Shown: positions 9,052-17,871, counted from the stretch's first letter. The stretch: DNA of 64,000 bases from Pseudomonas migulae NBRC 103157 (GCF_002091715.1 NZ_BDAG01000032.1:24621-88620), one strand, 5' to 3'. Notes: generated from the sequence alone by a model not told the origin. Program-made: numbers and translations.

Positions 9052-9443
9052 ATGGCCACCCCCAACGCGCCGCCGATGCCTTGCAGCACGCGGGCCAGAA
9101 CAAACATTTCGATGTTCTGGCTTAGCCCGCACAGGAGCGAGGCGAGGGTGAACACGACGATTGCGCCGGCGAAGACTCGCCGCGCTCCAAAGCGGTCGGC
9201 GATCCAGCTGGAAAGCGGGATGAAGATTGCCACCGCCAGAATGTAGGCGGTGATGCCCACGTTCATGTCGACCGGTGTGATCTCGAAGGCGCTGGCCATG
9301 ATGGGCAGCGCGGTCGCGATGACGGTCGCGTCGAGGTTTTCCATGAAAAAGGTCACCGCCACCACCAGCGCGATCAGCCGGGTTTGCAGGCTCAGGCCGG
9401 ACTCGGTTGTGGTACGTGGATCGGGCGTGGCGGGTGACTTCAC
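9046..9443 (-). pseudogene. MFS drug transporter, N-terminal fragment
   Basis: About 132 residues of an EmrB/DHA2-type transporter remain, with MENLDATVIATALPIMA in helix 1 and the loop motif SWIADRFGARRVF. At LQGIGGALGVA the family similarity stops and the frame runs into unrelated sequence that ends after about 20 residues. Roughly two thirds of the protein (the remaining 10-12 helices) are missing. It is therefore a deletion or recombination remnant and not a working pump. Confidence 0.8.
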
Positions 9444-9519
9444 CGAGGTGATCCTTTTTCGAGACGCGTCAAACAGAAAACGTCGCGATGAGTTTTACCA
9501 CTCCGAGCCCACTCAGTCC

Positions 9520-10368
9520 CTAACTCCGGGACTTGAGACGTTCGACGATCGCCTTGCCCACGTCCAGTGCTGAGCCCGGGTTTTGTCCAGTCACCAGTTC
9601 GCGGTCAATGACGACGTTGGAAGTCCAGGGCGAGGTGTTGCTGCGATAGACGCCGCCCGCTTGTTCCAGTGCCGTTTGCGGATAGAACTTCATGGCGCCG
9701 CCATTGAGCAAGCCCTTGGCCAGTTCCTCTTCCTGATTGCTGATGACCGTGAATTTATAGCCGGTGTAGGTCCAGCCTTTTGTCGAGGCTTTGCCGCCGG
9801 TCTCGAGTTGTCGGGTGAAAGCGACAGGATCGGCCAGGGTCGACAGCAGGGCAATCGGGCCGTGGCAGACGAGGGCAGTGGTCTTGCCGTTGTCATGGAA
9901 GTTATTCAGCAGCTTGCCCAGCGCGGCGCTGTGCAGCAGGTCCTGCATCGGCGCATGGCCGCCGGGGACGTAGACGGCATCGAACTGTTCGTAGCCGATC
10001 TGTTCGACCCGCGCCAGGCTGATGACCGGCGACTCACCTTTCGAGGTGATTTTCAGGTGATCCAGCAGTGCCTTGTGGGCCTGCAAGGCCGCCACGTCAT
10101 TGTTGAAATACATCTTGTCGTTGGACGACTGGTCCAGAGTCGGCGCCTTGCCGGTCGGGGTGGCGAAGGTCACCGAGTGCCCGGCATCGAGCAGCAGTTT
10201 TACCGGTTGCATCAGTTCGTTCAGGTAGAAACCGGTGGCGAAGACCTTGTTGTCCTTGAGGTCGAGGTGGTCGGAATCTGACAGCACGATCAGGACATTG
10301 CCGGCCTGTGCGTTGAAGGCGGCGGCGGAAATGGTCATGGCGAGGGCGAGTCGGGCGATAGGGCGCAT
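9520..10368 (-). CDS. Exported DJ-1/PfpI-family protein
   Basis: From the ATG preceded by CGGAAG the product has 282 residues. It begins with a clear signal peptide (MRPIARLALAMTISAAAF, cut after AQA). The DJ-1/PfpI core shows AVYVPGGHAPMQDL, where the family's acidic/GGH turn sits, and ALVCHGPIALL, with the nucleophile-elbow cysteine. Relatives include glyoxalase III/Hsp31-like and type-1 glutamine amidotransferase-like proteins. Export suggests a periplasmic role in carbonyl stress or protein repair, which is an inference. A LysR gene is divergent, 113 bases away, and is the likely regulator. Confidence 0.85.
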   Translation of the reverse strand: MRPIARLALAMTISAAAFNAQAGNVLIVLSDSDHLDLKDNKVFATGFYLNELMQPVKLLLDAGHSVTFATPTGKAPTLDQSSNDKMYFNNDVAALQAHKALLDHLKITSKGESPVISLARVEQIGYEQFDAVYVPGGHAPMQDLLHSAALGKLLNNFHDNGKTTALVCHGPIALLSTLADPVAFTRQLETGGKASTKGWTYTGYKFTVISNQEEELAKGLLNGGAMKFYPQTALEQAGGVYRSNTSPWTSNVVIDRELVTGQNPGSALDVGKAIVERLKSRS

Positions 10369-10481
10369 GGGGCTTCCGTGAGTGATCGATCGGCGGGTGC
10401 TGATCGTTGATTCACTATATTCATGCCTCCGTGGGCGATAAACTCGCTGCAAAGGAAAGCACTTGTTCTTTGGAGGTCAAG

Positions 10482-11399
10482 GTGAGCCGGCGATTCGATT
10501 ATCTCGCGGACGTTGAAGTGTTCGTCACCGTGGTGGAACAGGGTTCGTTGAGCGCCGGGGCGGTGTTTCTGGCGACCACACCGTCGGTGGTCAGCCGGGC
10601 GATTTCGCGCCTGGAAGCGCGTCTCGGGGTCCAGCTGTTGCGACGCACGACCCGACGCCTGAGCCTGACCGAGGCGGGCCTGCTGTACCTTGAACAATCA
10701 CGCGCGGCGTTCGGGTTGATCGATGATGCCGAGCGGACGATCCAGGGGCAGGAGGGCGAGTTGACCGGGCGGGTGCGGCTCAGTGTGCCGACGACCTACG
10801 GGCATTACCGGTTGCCGCCCTTGCTGTCTCGATTTACGCGGCAGTACCCGCAGGTGCGCATCGAGTTGAGCATCAGCAATCGCAATGTGGATCTGGTGGC
10901 GGAGGGGTATGACCTGGCGATTCGTCTCGGGCAATTGCCGGACAGTGGCCTGATCGGCCGCAAGCTTGAAGACGCGGGTTTGTGCCTGGTCGCCGCACCG
11001 GATTACCTGAGTCGTGCCGGCACGCCGCGCAGTGTCGACGAACTGTCGGCGCATGCCTGCCTGCCGTTTGTGATGCCCAGCAGCGGTCGCGTCGGGCCCT
11101 GGCTGTTTCGCGAACAGGGGGTGGATCGGGAGTGGATACCTGAGGCGAATGTGCAGGTGTCCGACGACGTGCTGGGCATTGTGTCTCTGGCCGAGCACGG
11201 CATGGGGATCTGTCAGAGTTACGACTTCATCGTCCGTGAGCGGATTCAAAGTGGCCGCCTGGTGCCGCTGCTCGAACAGTCGGGCGGACGCTCCCGACCG
11301 TTCTCTGTGATCTACCCGCCCCATCGCCAGTTGTCCGCGACAGCGCGGGCCTTGATCGACTTTCTGACCCGGGAAGTGGCCACCGACGACCTTCTTTGA
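10482..11399 (+). CDS. LysR-family transcriptional regulator
   Basis: The product has 305 residues and starts at a GTG with GGAGG five bases upstream. The N-terminal winged helix shows FVTVVEQGSLSAGAVFLAT and SRAISRLEARLGVQLLRRTT. A type-2 periplasmic-binding-like effector domain follows, with the AIRLGQLPDSGL segment common in the LysR subgroup that controls oxidoreductases and stress genes. It is divergent from the exported DJ-1-like gene, the usual arrangement for a LysR gene and its target. The effector is unknown. Confidence 0.88.
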   Translation: MSRRFDYLADVEVFVTVVEQGSLSAGAVFLATTPSVVSRAISRLEARLGVQLLRRTTRRLSLTEAGLLYLEQSRAAFGLIDDAERTIQGQEGELTGRVRLSVPTTYGHYRLPPLLSRFTRQYPQVRIELSISNRNVDLVAEGYDLAIRLGQLPDSGLIGRKLEDAGLCLVAAPDYLSRAGTPRSVDELSAHACLPFVMPSSGRVGPWLFREQGVDREWIPEANVQVSDDVLGIVSLAEHGMGICQSYDFIVRERIQSGRLVPLLEQSGGRSRPFSVIYPPHRQLSATARALIDFLTREVATDDLL

Positions 11400-11447
11400 A
11401 AAAGCACTCACCGTTGCAGTGAGCGCCGGCCGGCCTGGCTTCGCGCG

Positions 11448-12755
11448 TCAGATTTTATCGATCGGCACCCCGTGGTTGTTCTTCCACATCAACACCACGG
11501 CACTGGCGATCACGGCGACCACGATCAGGTAAATGTTGAACATCCACCCCATGTTTTCCGAGTACAACCAGGTCGTCAGGTACGAAGCCGTTCCGCCAAA
11601 CACCGCCACACCCAAAGAAATGCACACCCCAAACATGCGTGTGCGATAGCGGGTCGGAATCTGCTCCGAGATCGAAGCAGGTTTGCAGCCGGTGATAAAG
11701 CCTACCAACAGCAAGCCTGCCGTCTGCGCCACCATCAACGTCCACGGCTCATTGGAGATCAAACCCCACAGCGGGAACAGCGTCGCGGCAATCCCCAGCA
11801 AGGAAATCAGCGCTGAAATCTTGCGTCCCCACTGATCCGAGATCCAGCCGGAGATCGGCAGGAACACCAGGTAAATGACCTGTGCAATACAGCTCATGGT
11901 GAACGCACTGCGCGGGTCCATGCCCTTGACGCTGATGGCGTAGATCGACGCTGAAGTGACCCACGTGTAATACGTCAACGTGGCGCCGGCTTCATAGAGA
12001 AACAAGCGAACGCCGTGTTGAATGATGGTGCCGCGGCTCCACGCCGGTTCTTCGGACATGCCACCGGCACTTGGGCTGTGTTCGCTTTCCATCATGTTGC
12101 GCCGCAGCCACAAGGCAAAAACCGCCAACAGGCCACCGGTGGCGAAAGGGATGCGCCAGCCCCATTCCTGCATTTCACTGACGGACAACAACGACGTCAG
12201 CAAGGCCATGTAAAACGTCGCCAGCAACGATCCGCAACCGACGGCCAGAAACACCGTGCTCGACCATAGCCCGCGGTGTTTCGGCGGCGCGATTTCAGCG
12301 ATGTAGGCGTAAGAGGTGGTGGTTTCGCCGCCATGGGCAAAGCCCTGCACCAGCCTGGCCAGCAGCAGGAGTGCTGAGGCCCAACTGCCAATCGCGTCAT
12401 ACGAGGGAATGAACGCAATCAGCAAACTGGCGCCGGCCATCAGCAACATGGTGCTGAGCAACACCACGCGCCTGCCCAGCCTGTCGGCGAGGATGCCGAA
12501 GAAGATGCCGCCAATCGGCCGTAACAGGAACCCGGCGGCAAACACCGCCAGCGTGTTGAGCAGGGCAGAGGTGGCGTTGCTTTTATCGAAGAGTGCCGCC
12601 GCGATGTACACCGATGCGACGGTGTAGATCGTCCAGTCGAACCATTCCAGCAGGTTGCCGACGCCGGTGGCCATCAATGACTTTCTGCGCAGGGTGGTAC
12701 GTGTTTTGGCCTGCCCGATCGAGTAGTCGGGCATGGTCTCGGTGATGTTATTCAT
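11448..12755 (-). CDS. MHS-family MFS transporter (metabolite:H+ symporter)
   Basis: This 435-residue protein has twelve predicted helices. The MHS signatures are GNLLEWFDWTIY (about residue 34), GILADRLGRR between helices 2 and 3, and LVQGFAHGGETTTSYAYIAE. Members import organic acids such as shikimate, 2-oxoglutarate, proline or phthalates with protons. It lies 3' of the split-transketolase genes on the same strand, with a REP doublet in the 201-base gap. It probably imports the substrate handled by the GntR cluster. The substrate cannot be read from sequence. Confidence 0.85.
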   Translation of the reverse strand: MNNITETMPDYSIGQAKTRTTLRRKSLMATGVGNLLEWFDWTIYTVASVYIAAALFDKSNATSALLNTLAVFAAGFLLRPIGGIFFGILADRLGRRVVLLSTMLLMAGASLLIAFIPSYDAIGSWASALLLLARLVQGFAHGGETTTSYAYIAEIAPPKHRGLWSSTVFLAVGCGSLLATFYMALLTSLLSVSEMQEWGWRIPFATGGLLAVFALWLRRNMMESEHSPSAGGMSEEPAWSRGTIIQHGVRLFLYEAGATLTYYTWVTSASIYAISVKGMDPRSAFTMSCIAQVIYLVFLPISGWISDQWGRKISALISLLGIAATLFPLWGLISNEPWTLMVAQTAGLLLVGFITGCKPASISEQIPTRYRTRMFGVCISLGVAVFGGTASYLTTWLYSENMGWMFNIYLIVVAVIASAVVLMWKNNHGVPIDKI

Positions 12756-12855
12756 TGTTGGCTCCGAGATGTTTCATGAACCACGGGATGTGGTGGGTGA
12801 CGATGCGGTGCGGAAAGCTCCCTGAAAAAACGAGATGTCCCTGAAATACACAATT

Positions 12856-12945
12856 CTGTAGGAGCCGGCTTGCTGGCGATCCAGTCGCTGCGGTGTGTCA
12901 GGTGCACCGTGGTGATTTCATCGCCAGCAAGCCGGCTCCTACAGG
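12856..12945. repeat. REP inverted pair
   Basis: The two arms CTGTAGGAGCCGGCTTGCTG and CAGCAAGCCGGCTCCTACAG are near-perfect inverted copies separated by about 45 bases. The element sits between the transketolase operon and the MHS transporter gene. Confidence 0.9.
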
Positions 12946-12956
12946 TGGGGTCAGCG

Positions 12957-13937
12957 TCAGGCGTTGATGTGCGCCAGCGCCACTTCCTCGATCCCGGCAG
13001 CGTCGAGTTTGTAGTGCTCGTACAGGTGAGTCGGCGGGGCGATCAGGCTGTATTCGTCGTAGATGCCGTGACGCTTGAGCTTCACGCCGACGCCTTCGTC
13101 CGCCAGTACTTCAGCCACTGCGGCCCCCAGGCCACCGAGCACGTTGTGCTCTTCGACGGTCATCATGCGTTTGCTGCGGGCAGCCGCTCGCAGGATGGCG
13201 TCACGGTCGATCGGCTTGATCGACGCCATGTCGATTACGCCCACCGAGCGGCCTTCAGCGTTCATCTTGCGAGCCGCCGTCAACGCCGCATGCACGGTGA
13301 TGCCGCAGGCGATGATGGTCAGTTCCTCGCCTTCAAAGTGCTCATGAGCCTTGCCGAATTCGAAGACCACACCGTCCTCGTAAACGATCGGGTCGCGACC
13401 GCGACCGATGCGAAAATACACCGGCTTGTCGTAGGTGGCCGAGGCTTTGATCGCCGCCACCAGTTGTGCGCCGTCCGCCGGCGACACGACCGCCAGATCA
13501 GCAATCGAGCGCATGGTGGCGATGTCTTCGGTGGCGTGATGCGAGGTGCCGTAGAAACCCAGGGAGATGCCGGTGTGGTGACCGATCAGGCGCACCGGTT
13601 GCGCCGAATAGGCGACGTCCATGCGGATCTGTTCGCAGCACAGCAGGCCGAGGAACGAGGCAAAGGTCGCCACGAACGGCATCACGCCGCAGGTGGCCAG
13701 GCCGGCGGCCGCCGTGACCATGTTCTGCTCCGAGATACCGAATTGCAGGTAACGCTCGGGGTAGCGGCTGGCGAACTTGTTCAGGCCGTTGGAGTACTGC
13801 AAGTCGGCGGAACCGGCCATCACCGGATAACCGGCCTCGGTCAATTCGATCAGCGCATCAGACAGGTAGGACAGCCCCGGGTTAAGCGCGTTAAGGCCAC
13901 GGTACTGCCAGGAATTGGGGGAAAGAGGGGCATTCAT
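12957..13937 (-). CDS. Transketolase-like protein, C-terminal subunit
   Basis: The 326-residue product covers the pyrimidine-binding and C-terminal domains of transketolase. YLQFGISEQNM (about residues 63-73) carries the Glu that activates thiamine diphosphate. The upstream gene supplies the missing half, as in other split two-subunit transketolases. Stop and start of the pair are two bases apart, so they are translationally coupled. Family members transfer a two-carbon ketol unit. The neighbours (GldA-like, SDR and AroE-like dehydrogenases) suggest catabolism of a polyol or sugar acid rather than the pentose phosphate pathway. DXS-like and branched-chain 2-oxo acid dehydrogenase E1-beta proteins share this fold but pair differently. 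Confidence 0.85.
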   Translation of the reverse strand: MNAPLSPNSWQYRGLNALNPGLSYLSDALIELTEAGYPVMAGSADLQYSNGLNKFASRYPERYLQFGISEQNMVTAAAGLATCGVMPFVATFASFLGLLCCEQIRMDVAYSAQPVRLIGHHTGISLGFYGTSHHATEDIATMRSIADLAVVSPADGAQLVAAIKASATYDKPVYFRIGRGRDPIVYEDGVVFEFGKAHEHFEGEELTIIACGITVHAALTAARKMNAEGRSVGVIDMASIKPIDRDAILRAAARSKRMMTVEEHNVLGGLGAAVAEVLADEGVGVKLKRHGIYDEYSLIAPPTHLYEHYKLDAAGIEEVALAHINA

Positions 13938-13939
13938 GT

Positions 13940-14827
13940 TCAGATCTCCATGGCTTCAATTTCAGCGATAGCGCGTTTGGCGTCTTCCGGGTCGAGGTAA
14001 CCGAGGTGCCAGCCGGGTTCGGTTTCCATGTAGGAAACGCCTTTGCCTTTGACGGTTCTGGCGATGATGCACACCGGCTTCTCACGGGTTTCATCGGCTT
14101 TGACACGGCGCAGGGTTTCAGTCACTTCGGCGATGTTGTGGCCGTCGATGACGTGCACTTCCCAACCGAACGCACGCCATTTTTCGTCCAGTGGTTCGAT
14201 GCCGATCACGTCGTCGACCGAGCCGTCGAGCTGGAAGCCGTTGCGGTCGACAATCGCGATCAGGTGCCTGGCCTTGTGATGGGCGGCGCTCATCGCGGCT
14301 TCCCAGACCTGGCCTTCCTGCATTTCACCGTCTCCCAGCATCACGAACACGTCGTAGACTTCGCCGGTGAAACGCTGGGCCAGGCACATGCCCAGGCCGC
14401 CGGAGAGGGCGTGGCCGATGGAGCCGGAAGAGAAGTCGATGCCGGGCACTTTGCGCATGTCAGGGTGATCGCCCAAAGGGCTACCCAAGCGGGTGTATTC
14501 ATCCAGCCATTCCTTGGGGAAGACCCCGAGGTCGGCCAGGATCGGAAACTGGCCCACGGCGGCGTGGCCCTTGCCCATCAGGAACCTGTCACGCCCCGGC
14601 CATTTCGGTTCTTCCGGGCGAATGGTCATCACGTCGTAGTACAGCGCGGAGAACAATTCGGCAGCGGAAAACACCGAGGTGTAGTGGCCGGTCTTGGCAA
14701 TTTCAATCAGGCGGATCGTTTCCAGACGGACGAATTTCGCCCGGTCTTTCAACAGGCGCACAGTCTCGGCGGAGGGCACAAAATTGCTGGCTTTCCACTG
14801 TTCGAGTGTTTTGCGGGGTGCAGACAT
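13940..14827 (-). CDS. Transketolase-like protein, N-terminal subunit
   Basis: The 295-residue product is the thiamine-diphosphate binding half of a split transketolase. The GDG motif is in MLGDGEMQEGQVWEAAM, followed by the metal-binding Asn of IVDRNGFQLDG. KGHAAVGQFPILADLG and the SLGDHPD-like GSPLGDHPD are also typical. The start is the ATG with GGAGG seven bases upstream; a TTG four codons earlier is unlikely. The C-terminal subunit gene follows after two bases. Together they rebuild one complete active site. The cluster's GntR palindrome lies upstream of the preceding dehydrogenase gene. Confidence 0.88.
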   Translation of the reverse strand: MSAPRKTLEQWKASNFVPSAETVRLLKDRAKFVRLETIRLIEIAKTGHYTSVFSAAELFSALYYDVMTIRPEEPKWPGRDRFLMGKGHAAVGQFPILADLGVFPKEWLDEYTRLGSPLGDHPDMRKVPGIDFSSGSIGHALSGGLGMCLAQRFTGEVYDVFVMLGDGEMQEGQVWEAAMSAAHHKARHLIAIVDRNGFQLDGSVDDVIGIEPLDEKWRAFGWEVHVIDGHNIAEVTETLRRVKADETREKPVCIIARTVKGKGVSYMETEPGWHLGYLDPEDAKRAIAEIEAMEI

Positions 14828-14933
14828 CTCTACCTCCAATCACAGGCATGAATTTGTTGAAGTTGAATCTCAGTGGCGGGTGTTGAACTTCAACGGGGTG
14901 GTTGTGGGTTCAACGGCGCTTTTGAGTCGGTGC

Positions 14934-16025
14934 TCAGTGGGTCAGGCCTTCAAGCGCGTGCATCGCCCCGATCAGTCCGTCGCAAGTCAGTGCGCCGCCC
15001 GATGCCGAGAAAAAATTACGCGCGTGGGGGGCTTTCAAGGTGGGCTCGGCCACTTGCATCAGCACCGAATCGTCGACGCTGAGGACGCCCAGTTCGGCCA
15101 GGTTGCGAGGCAAGCCGATACGTTGATAGAAGCTCAACATATCGCCCATGAGTTCGGCGTCGCGGTCTTCAAGCACCAGTTGCACGAGCAAGCCATACGC
15201 CACTTGAAAACCGTGAACCTGCTGTTGCGCGCCGGGGATTTTCGACAGGCCGCGGGTCATCGCGTGGGCAATGGACAGGCCACCGCTTTCGAACCCCAGG
15301 CCGCTCATCAACAGCACCGCTTCAATCAAGTGATCGAAGGCGACCGTGACTTCACCGGTACCTGCCTGTGCCAGCGCAGGTTCGGCGTATTGACGAATGA
15401 GGTCATAGCACTCGCGCGCCAGCACCAACCCTGACAGTGCCGGGCGCGCGCCAAACATGTTCACCCCACCGGACTTGAAACATTGCTCGGCTTCGAACTT
15501 TTTGGTTAACGCATCGGCAATCCCCGCGAGCAGGAACTGACGCGGTGCCTGGGCGATCAGCGACGTGTCCACCAGCACGTAGCGAGGGCTGACGAGCAGG
15601 TGACCGACTTCGCTGAGTTGATGATGGGCGTCGTAGATCACGTAGTTTTTCGAGGTGGGTGCATCGTTGGACGCTACGGTCGGCATGGTGATCAGTGCGC
15701 GACCCGAGGTGTGGGCGAGGGCTTTGCCGGCGTCGATGCACTTGCCGCCGCCGACCGCCAGGATCATGTCGAACTCGACTTCAGCAGCCGCCTTTCTCAG
15801 GCCGGCAATCCCGTCGGCGGTGATCTCGCCGTCGAAGGTGAGGTAGTGCAACTCGACGCCGGCTTGCGCACAGGTGTCGTCGAGTCGTTGCCGGATCAAA
15901 CCCAGCACGTAGCTGTCGATGACGACCACGGCCTGGCGTCCGCAATGCGCCAGATAAGTGCCCGCCTGGGCGAGCACTTCAGTGCCCTGGACGTACCGTC
16001 CGGGCGAGCCGAAAACCAGATTCAT
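14934..16025 (-). CDS. Glycerol dehydrogenase-like iron/zinc alcohol dehydrogenase
   Basis: The 363-residue product belongs to the GldA branch of the iron-containing alcohol dehydrogenase/dehydroquinate synthase fold. The NAD motif VGGGKCIDAGK lies at 91-101. The metal ligands are Asp171 (GIADAL), His254 (SIAHAM) and His271 (HGFQVAYG), all at the spacing seen in glycerol dehydrogenase. Its substrate is probably a small polyol or hydroxyketone. It is the first gene of the unit leading to the split transketolase, and its promoter contains the perfect palindrome CATGATATATCATG. A dehydroquinate-synthase-like role cannot be excluded by fold, but the motif set fits a dehydrogenase. Confidence 0.85.
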   Translation of the reverse strand: MNLVFGSPGRYVQGTEVLAQAGTYLAHCGRQAVVVIDSYVLGLIRQRLDDTCAQAGVELHYLTFDGEITADGIAGLRKAAAEVEFDMILAVGGGKCIDAGKALAHTSGRALITMPTVASNDAPTSKNYVIYDAHHQLSEVGHLLVSPRYVLVDTSLIAQAPRQFLLAGIADALTKKFEAEQCFKSGGVNMFGARPALSGLVLARECYDLIRQYAEPALAQAGTGEVTVAFDHLIEAVLLMSGLGFESGGLSIAHAMTRGLSKIPGAQQQVHGFQVAYGLLVQLVLEDRDAELMGDMLSFYQRIGLPRNLAELGVLSVDDSVLMQVAEPTLKAPHARNFFSASGGALTCDGLIGAMHALEGLTH

Positions 16026-16104
16026 TCAGCACCTCTCACTTCACTGCTTTGTTGTTATTCGAGGACTCGGCGGCAGACTGCCGGCGCCTCGGTTTTGTGT
16101 GATG

Positions 16105-16118
16105 CATGATATATCATG
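16105..16118. promoter_or_regulatory. Probable GntR operator, perfect palindrome
   Basis: CATGATATATCATG is a perfect 14-base palindrome about 80 bases before the GldA-like start. The 18-base stretch TGTGATGCATGATATATC around it (16098-16115) recurs exactly at 17702-17719 before the AroE-like gene. The divergent GntR-family gene of the cluster is the obvious candidate to bind it. Confidence 0.7.
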
Positions 16119-16155
16119 TTTTTAGACGGTCAAGCGCTCAATCGACGAGAGGCCG

Positions 16156-16848
16156 TCAGGCGATCGAATAACCGCCATCCACCGGCAACGTTGTGCCCGT
16201 GACGTAACGTGCGTTGTCCGACACCAGGAAGGCGATCACATTGGCCACGTCTTCCGGCGCGCCCCAGGTTTTCATCGGGATACGCGCCATGATGCCTTCG
16301 GAGCGTGCCGGGTCTTCGAAGGCGCGGCGCGACAGATTGGTCAGAATCCAGCCCGGCGCCACGGCATTGGCGCGCACGCCATCGGTCGCCCAGGCCACGG
16401 CCATGCAGCGCGTCAGTTCGGAGATGGCCGCTTTGCTCGACGCGTAGGCCGGGGTCTTGGCCGAGCCGAAAATCCCGTACATCGAGGCGAAGTTCACCAC
16501 CGCACCCCGAGCGGCTTTCAGGCCGGGCAGGGCGGCGTTGGTGATGCGCAGGACCGCGGTGAGGTTGACATCCATCACGCGGCTGAAGCCTTCAAGTTCC
16601 CACTCACGGTTGTGGTCGATGATGCCGGCGGCATTGACGATGGCGTCGACGCGTTCGAATTGCTCGAAGAAGCCCGTCACCGCCTCGTCGTTGGTCACGT
16701 CCAGTTCCTGGTAATGAATGCCCTCGACACGATGCTCGGGTTCGCCGAGCCCAACGGTGAACACTTCATAACCGTCCGCGTGCAGGCGTTGCGCAGTGGC
16801 CAGGCCGATGCCGGAGCCGCCGCCGGTCACGATTGCAGTCTTTTTCAT
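16156..16848 (-). CDS. Short-chain dehydrogenase/reductase
   Basis: This is a classical SDR of 230 residues. The cofactor motif TGGGSGIGLA (8-17) is followed by an NAAG-type turn in IVNAAGIID. The catalytic residues are Ser in NFASMYG and Tyr/Lys in YASSKAA. The C-terminus GTTLPVDGGYSIA is typical. Asp is absent after the second strand, so NADP use is possible. It sits between the AroE-like and GldA-like genes in the GntR cluster, 28 bases after the AroE-like stop, and probably oxidises a hydroxyl of the cluster's substrate. Confidence 0.88.
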   Translation of the reverse strand: MKKTAIVTGGGSGIGLATAQRLHADGYEVFTVGLGEPEHRVEGIHYQELDVTNDEAVTGFFEQFERVDAIVNAAGIIDHNREWELEGFSRVMDVNLTAVLRITNAALPGLKAARGAVVNFASMYGIFGSAKTPAYASSKAAISELTRCMAVAWATDGVRANAVAPGWILTNLSRRAFEDPARSEGIMARIPMKTWGAPEDVANVIAFLVSDNARYVTGTTLPVDGGYSIA

Positions 16849-16876
16849 GGTCGTTCCTTATACGGAGAAGGGCGTA

Positions 16877-17677
16877 TCAGACGCCGGTTTTGGAAAACAG
16901 AAACTCGGCCAGCAGATCGATCTGGCCCGTGATCATGTGCGCGCCTTTGTGGATGACACAGCCACGTTCGGCGGCGGCGTTCAGCAGCGGGGTGATGTCC
17001 GGGTTCATCACCACTTCGCCGACCACCGTGCCGGGGGCGAGGGTGTCGACGGGCAGTGGCAGCGGGTCCTCGGCTTTGAGACCCAACGCGGTGCCGTTGA
17101 TCACCACATCGAAACCCGTCGCGTCGGCGGGGCCGGCATTGACCTGTCGATCGGGGAACAGCTGGCGCAGTTCACGGGCCAACGCTTCGGCCTTGGCCGG
17201 TGTGCGGTTGCTGATCACGAGTTCTTGAAGGGGTTCGGCGAGCAGCGCATGAGCAATGCCGGTCGCCGCGCCACCCGCACCCAGCAACAGCACACGTTTG
17301 TGGCTCAGGTCATGGCCTTGCTTTTTCAGACCGCCGACAAAGCCGTCGCCATCGAACATGCGCCCACTGAAACGTCCGTCGGGCAGACGTTTGGCAACGT
17401 TGCAGACCTTCAGCACACTCGCCGTGCCTTGGAGCTCATCGCACAGGTTCGCCACCTCCAGCTTGTGCGGGACGGTGACAATCACTCCCGCCAGATTTTC
17501 AATTCCGCGCAAACCTTCCCACGCCGTGGCGAGGTTTTCCGGTGAGACTTCCCAGGGTACGAGCACGCCGTCGTAGCCGAGTCGTTCCAGCAACGGGTTG
17601 AAAAATTCGGGGGTGCGCAGGTGTTTGGCAGGGTAGGTGAGGTGAACCACGACCCGGGTTTTACCGGTGATAGGCAT
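16877..17677 (-). CDS. Shikimate dehydrogenase-like protein (AroE paralogue)
   Basis: The product has 266 residues from the ATG preceded by AGGAACG. It has the AroE layout: an N-terminal substrate domain with VTVPHKLEVANLC (Lys72, the catalytic Lys) and FDGDGFVGGL (substrate Asp), then a Rossmann motif LLGAGGAATGIAHAL. The N-terminal Ser-x-Ser that holds the shikimate carboxylate is missing; the segment reads HLTYPAKHLRTP. This points to a different substrate, as in other catabolic or secondary AroE paralogues. It is the first gene of its unit, with a copy of the cluster operator about 25-40 bases upstream. Confidence 0.85.
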   Translation of the reverse strand: MPITGKTRVVVHLTYPAKHLRTPEFFNPLLERLGYDGVLVPWEVSPENLATAWEGLRGIENLAGVIVTVPHKLEVANLCDELQGTASVLKVCNVAKRLPDGRFSGRMFDGDGFVGGLKKQGHDLSHKRVLLLGAGGAATGIAHALLAEPLQELVISNRTPAKAEALARELRQLFPDRQVNAGPADATGFDVVINGTALGLKAEDPLPLPVDTLAPGTVVGEVVMNPDITPLLNAAAERGCVIHKGAHMITGQIDLLAEFLFSKTGV

Positions 17678-17701
17678 TGCGACGTTCCTGTGTGATTTTA
17701 T

Positions 17702-17720
17702 TGTGATGCATGATATATCC
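17702..17720. promoter_or_regulatory. Second copy of the GntR cluster operator
   Basis: TGTGATGCATGATATATC is identical over 18 bases to the site before the GldA-like gene, but the right half of the palindrome reads CTTG instead of ATG. It lies just upstream of the AroE-like start, in the divergent gap to the GntR gene. A weaker relative, TGATGTATGATG, is at 17781-17792. Confidence 0.65.
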
Positions 17721-17780
17721 TTGATACTGGCGTGAGTCAACACGGGGATGAATGCGGGCGCAGTGGCAGCCGAAAACCGA

Positions 17781-17792
17781 TGATGTATGATG
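17781..17792. promoter_or_regulatory. Weak third GntR-type half-site
   Basis: TGATGTATGATG matches TGATGCATGATA of the two stronger sites at 10 of 12 positions. It lies before the GntR-family gene itself, where autoregulation would act. Confidence 0.4.
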
Positions 17793-17871
17793 CGTTATCC
17801 GCGCTTCAGGCCTGCAGTTGCTTGATCTGCCGAGCCGGCGCACCTTCATTGACCCTGGAGATCGAGTAACA

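Noticed and set aside
12856..12945. Intrinsic terminator for the transketolase unit
   Set aside because: The inverted arms are REP copies found elsewhere in the window and have no T run, so I call them a repeat.
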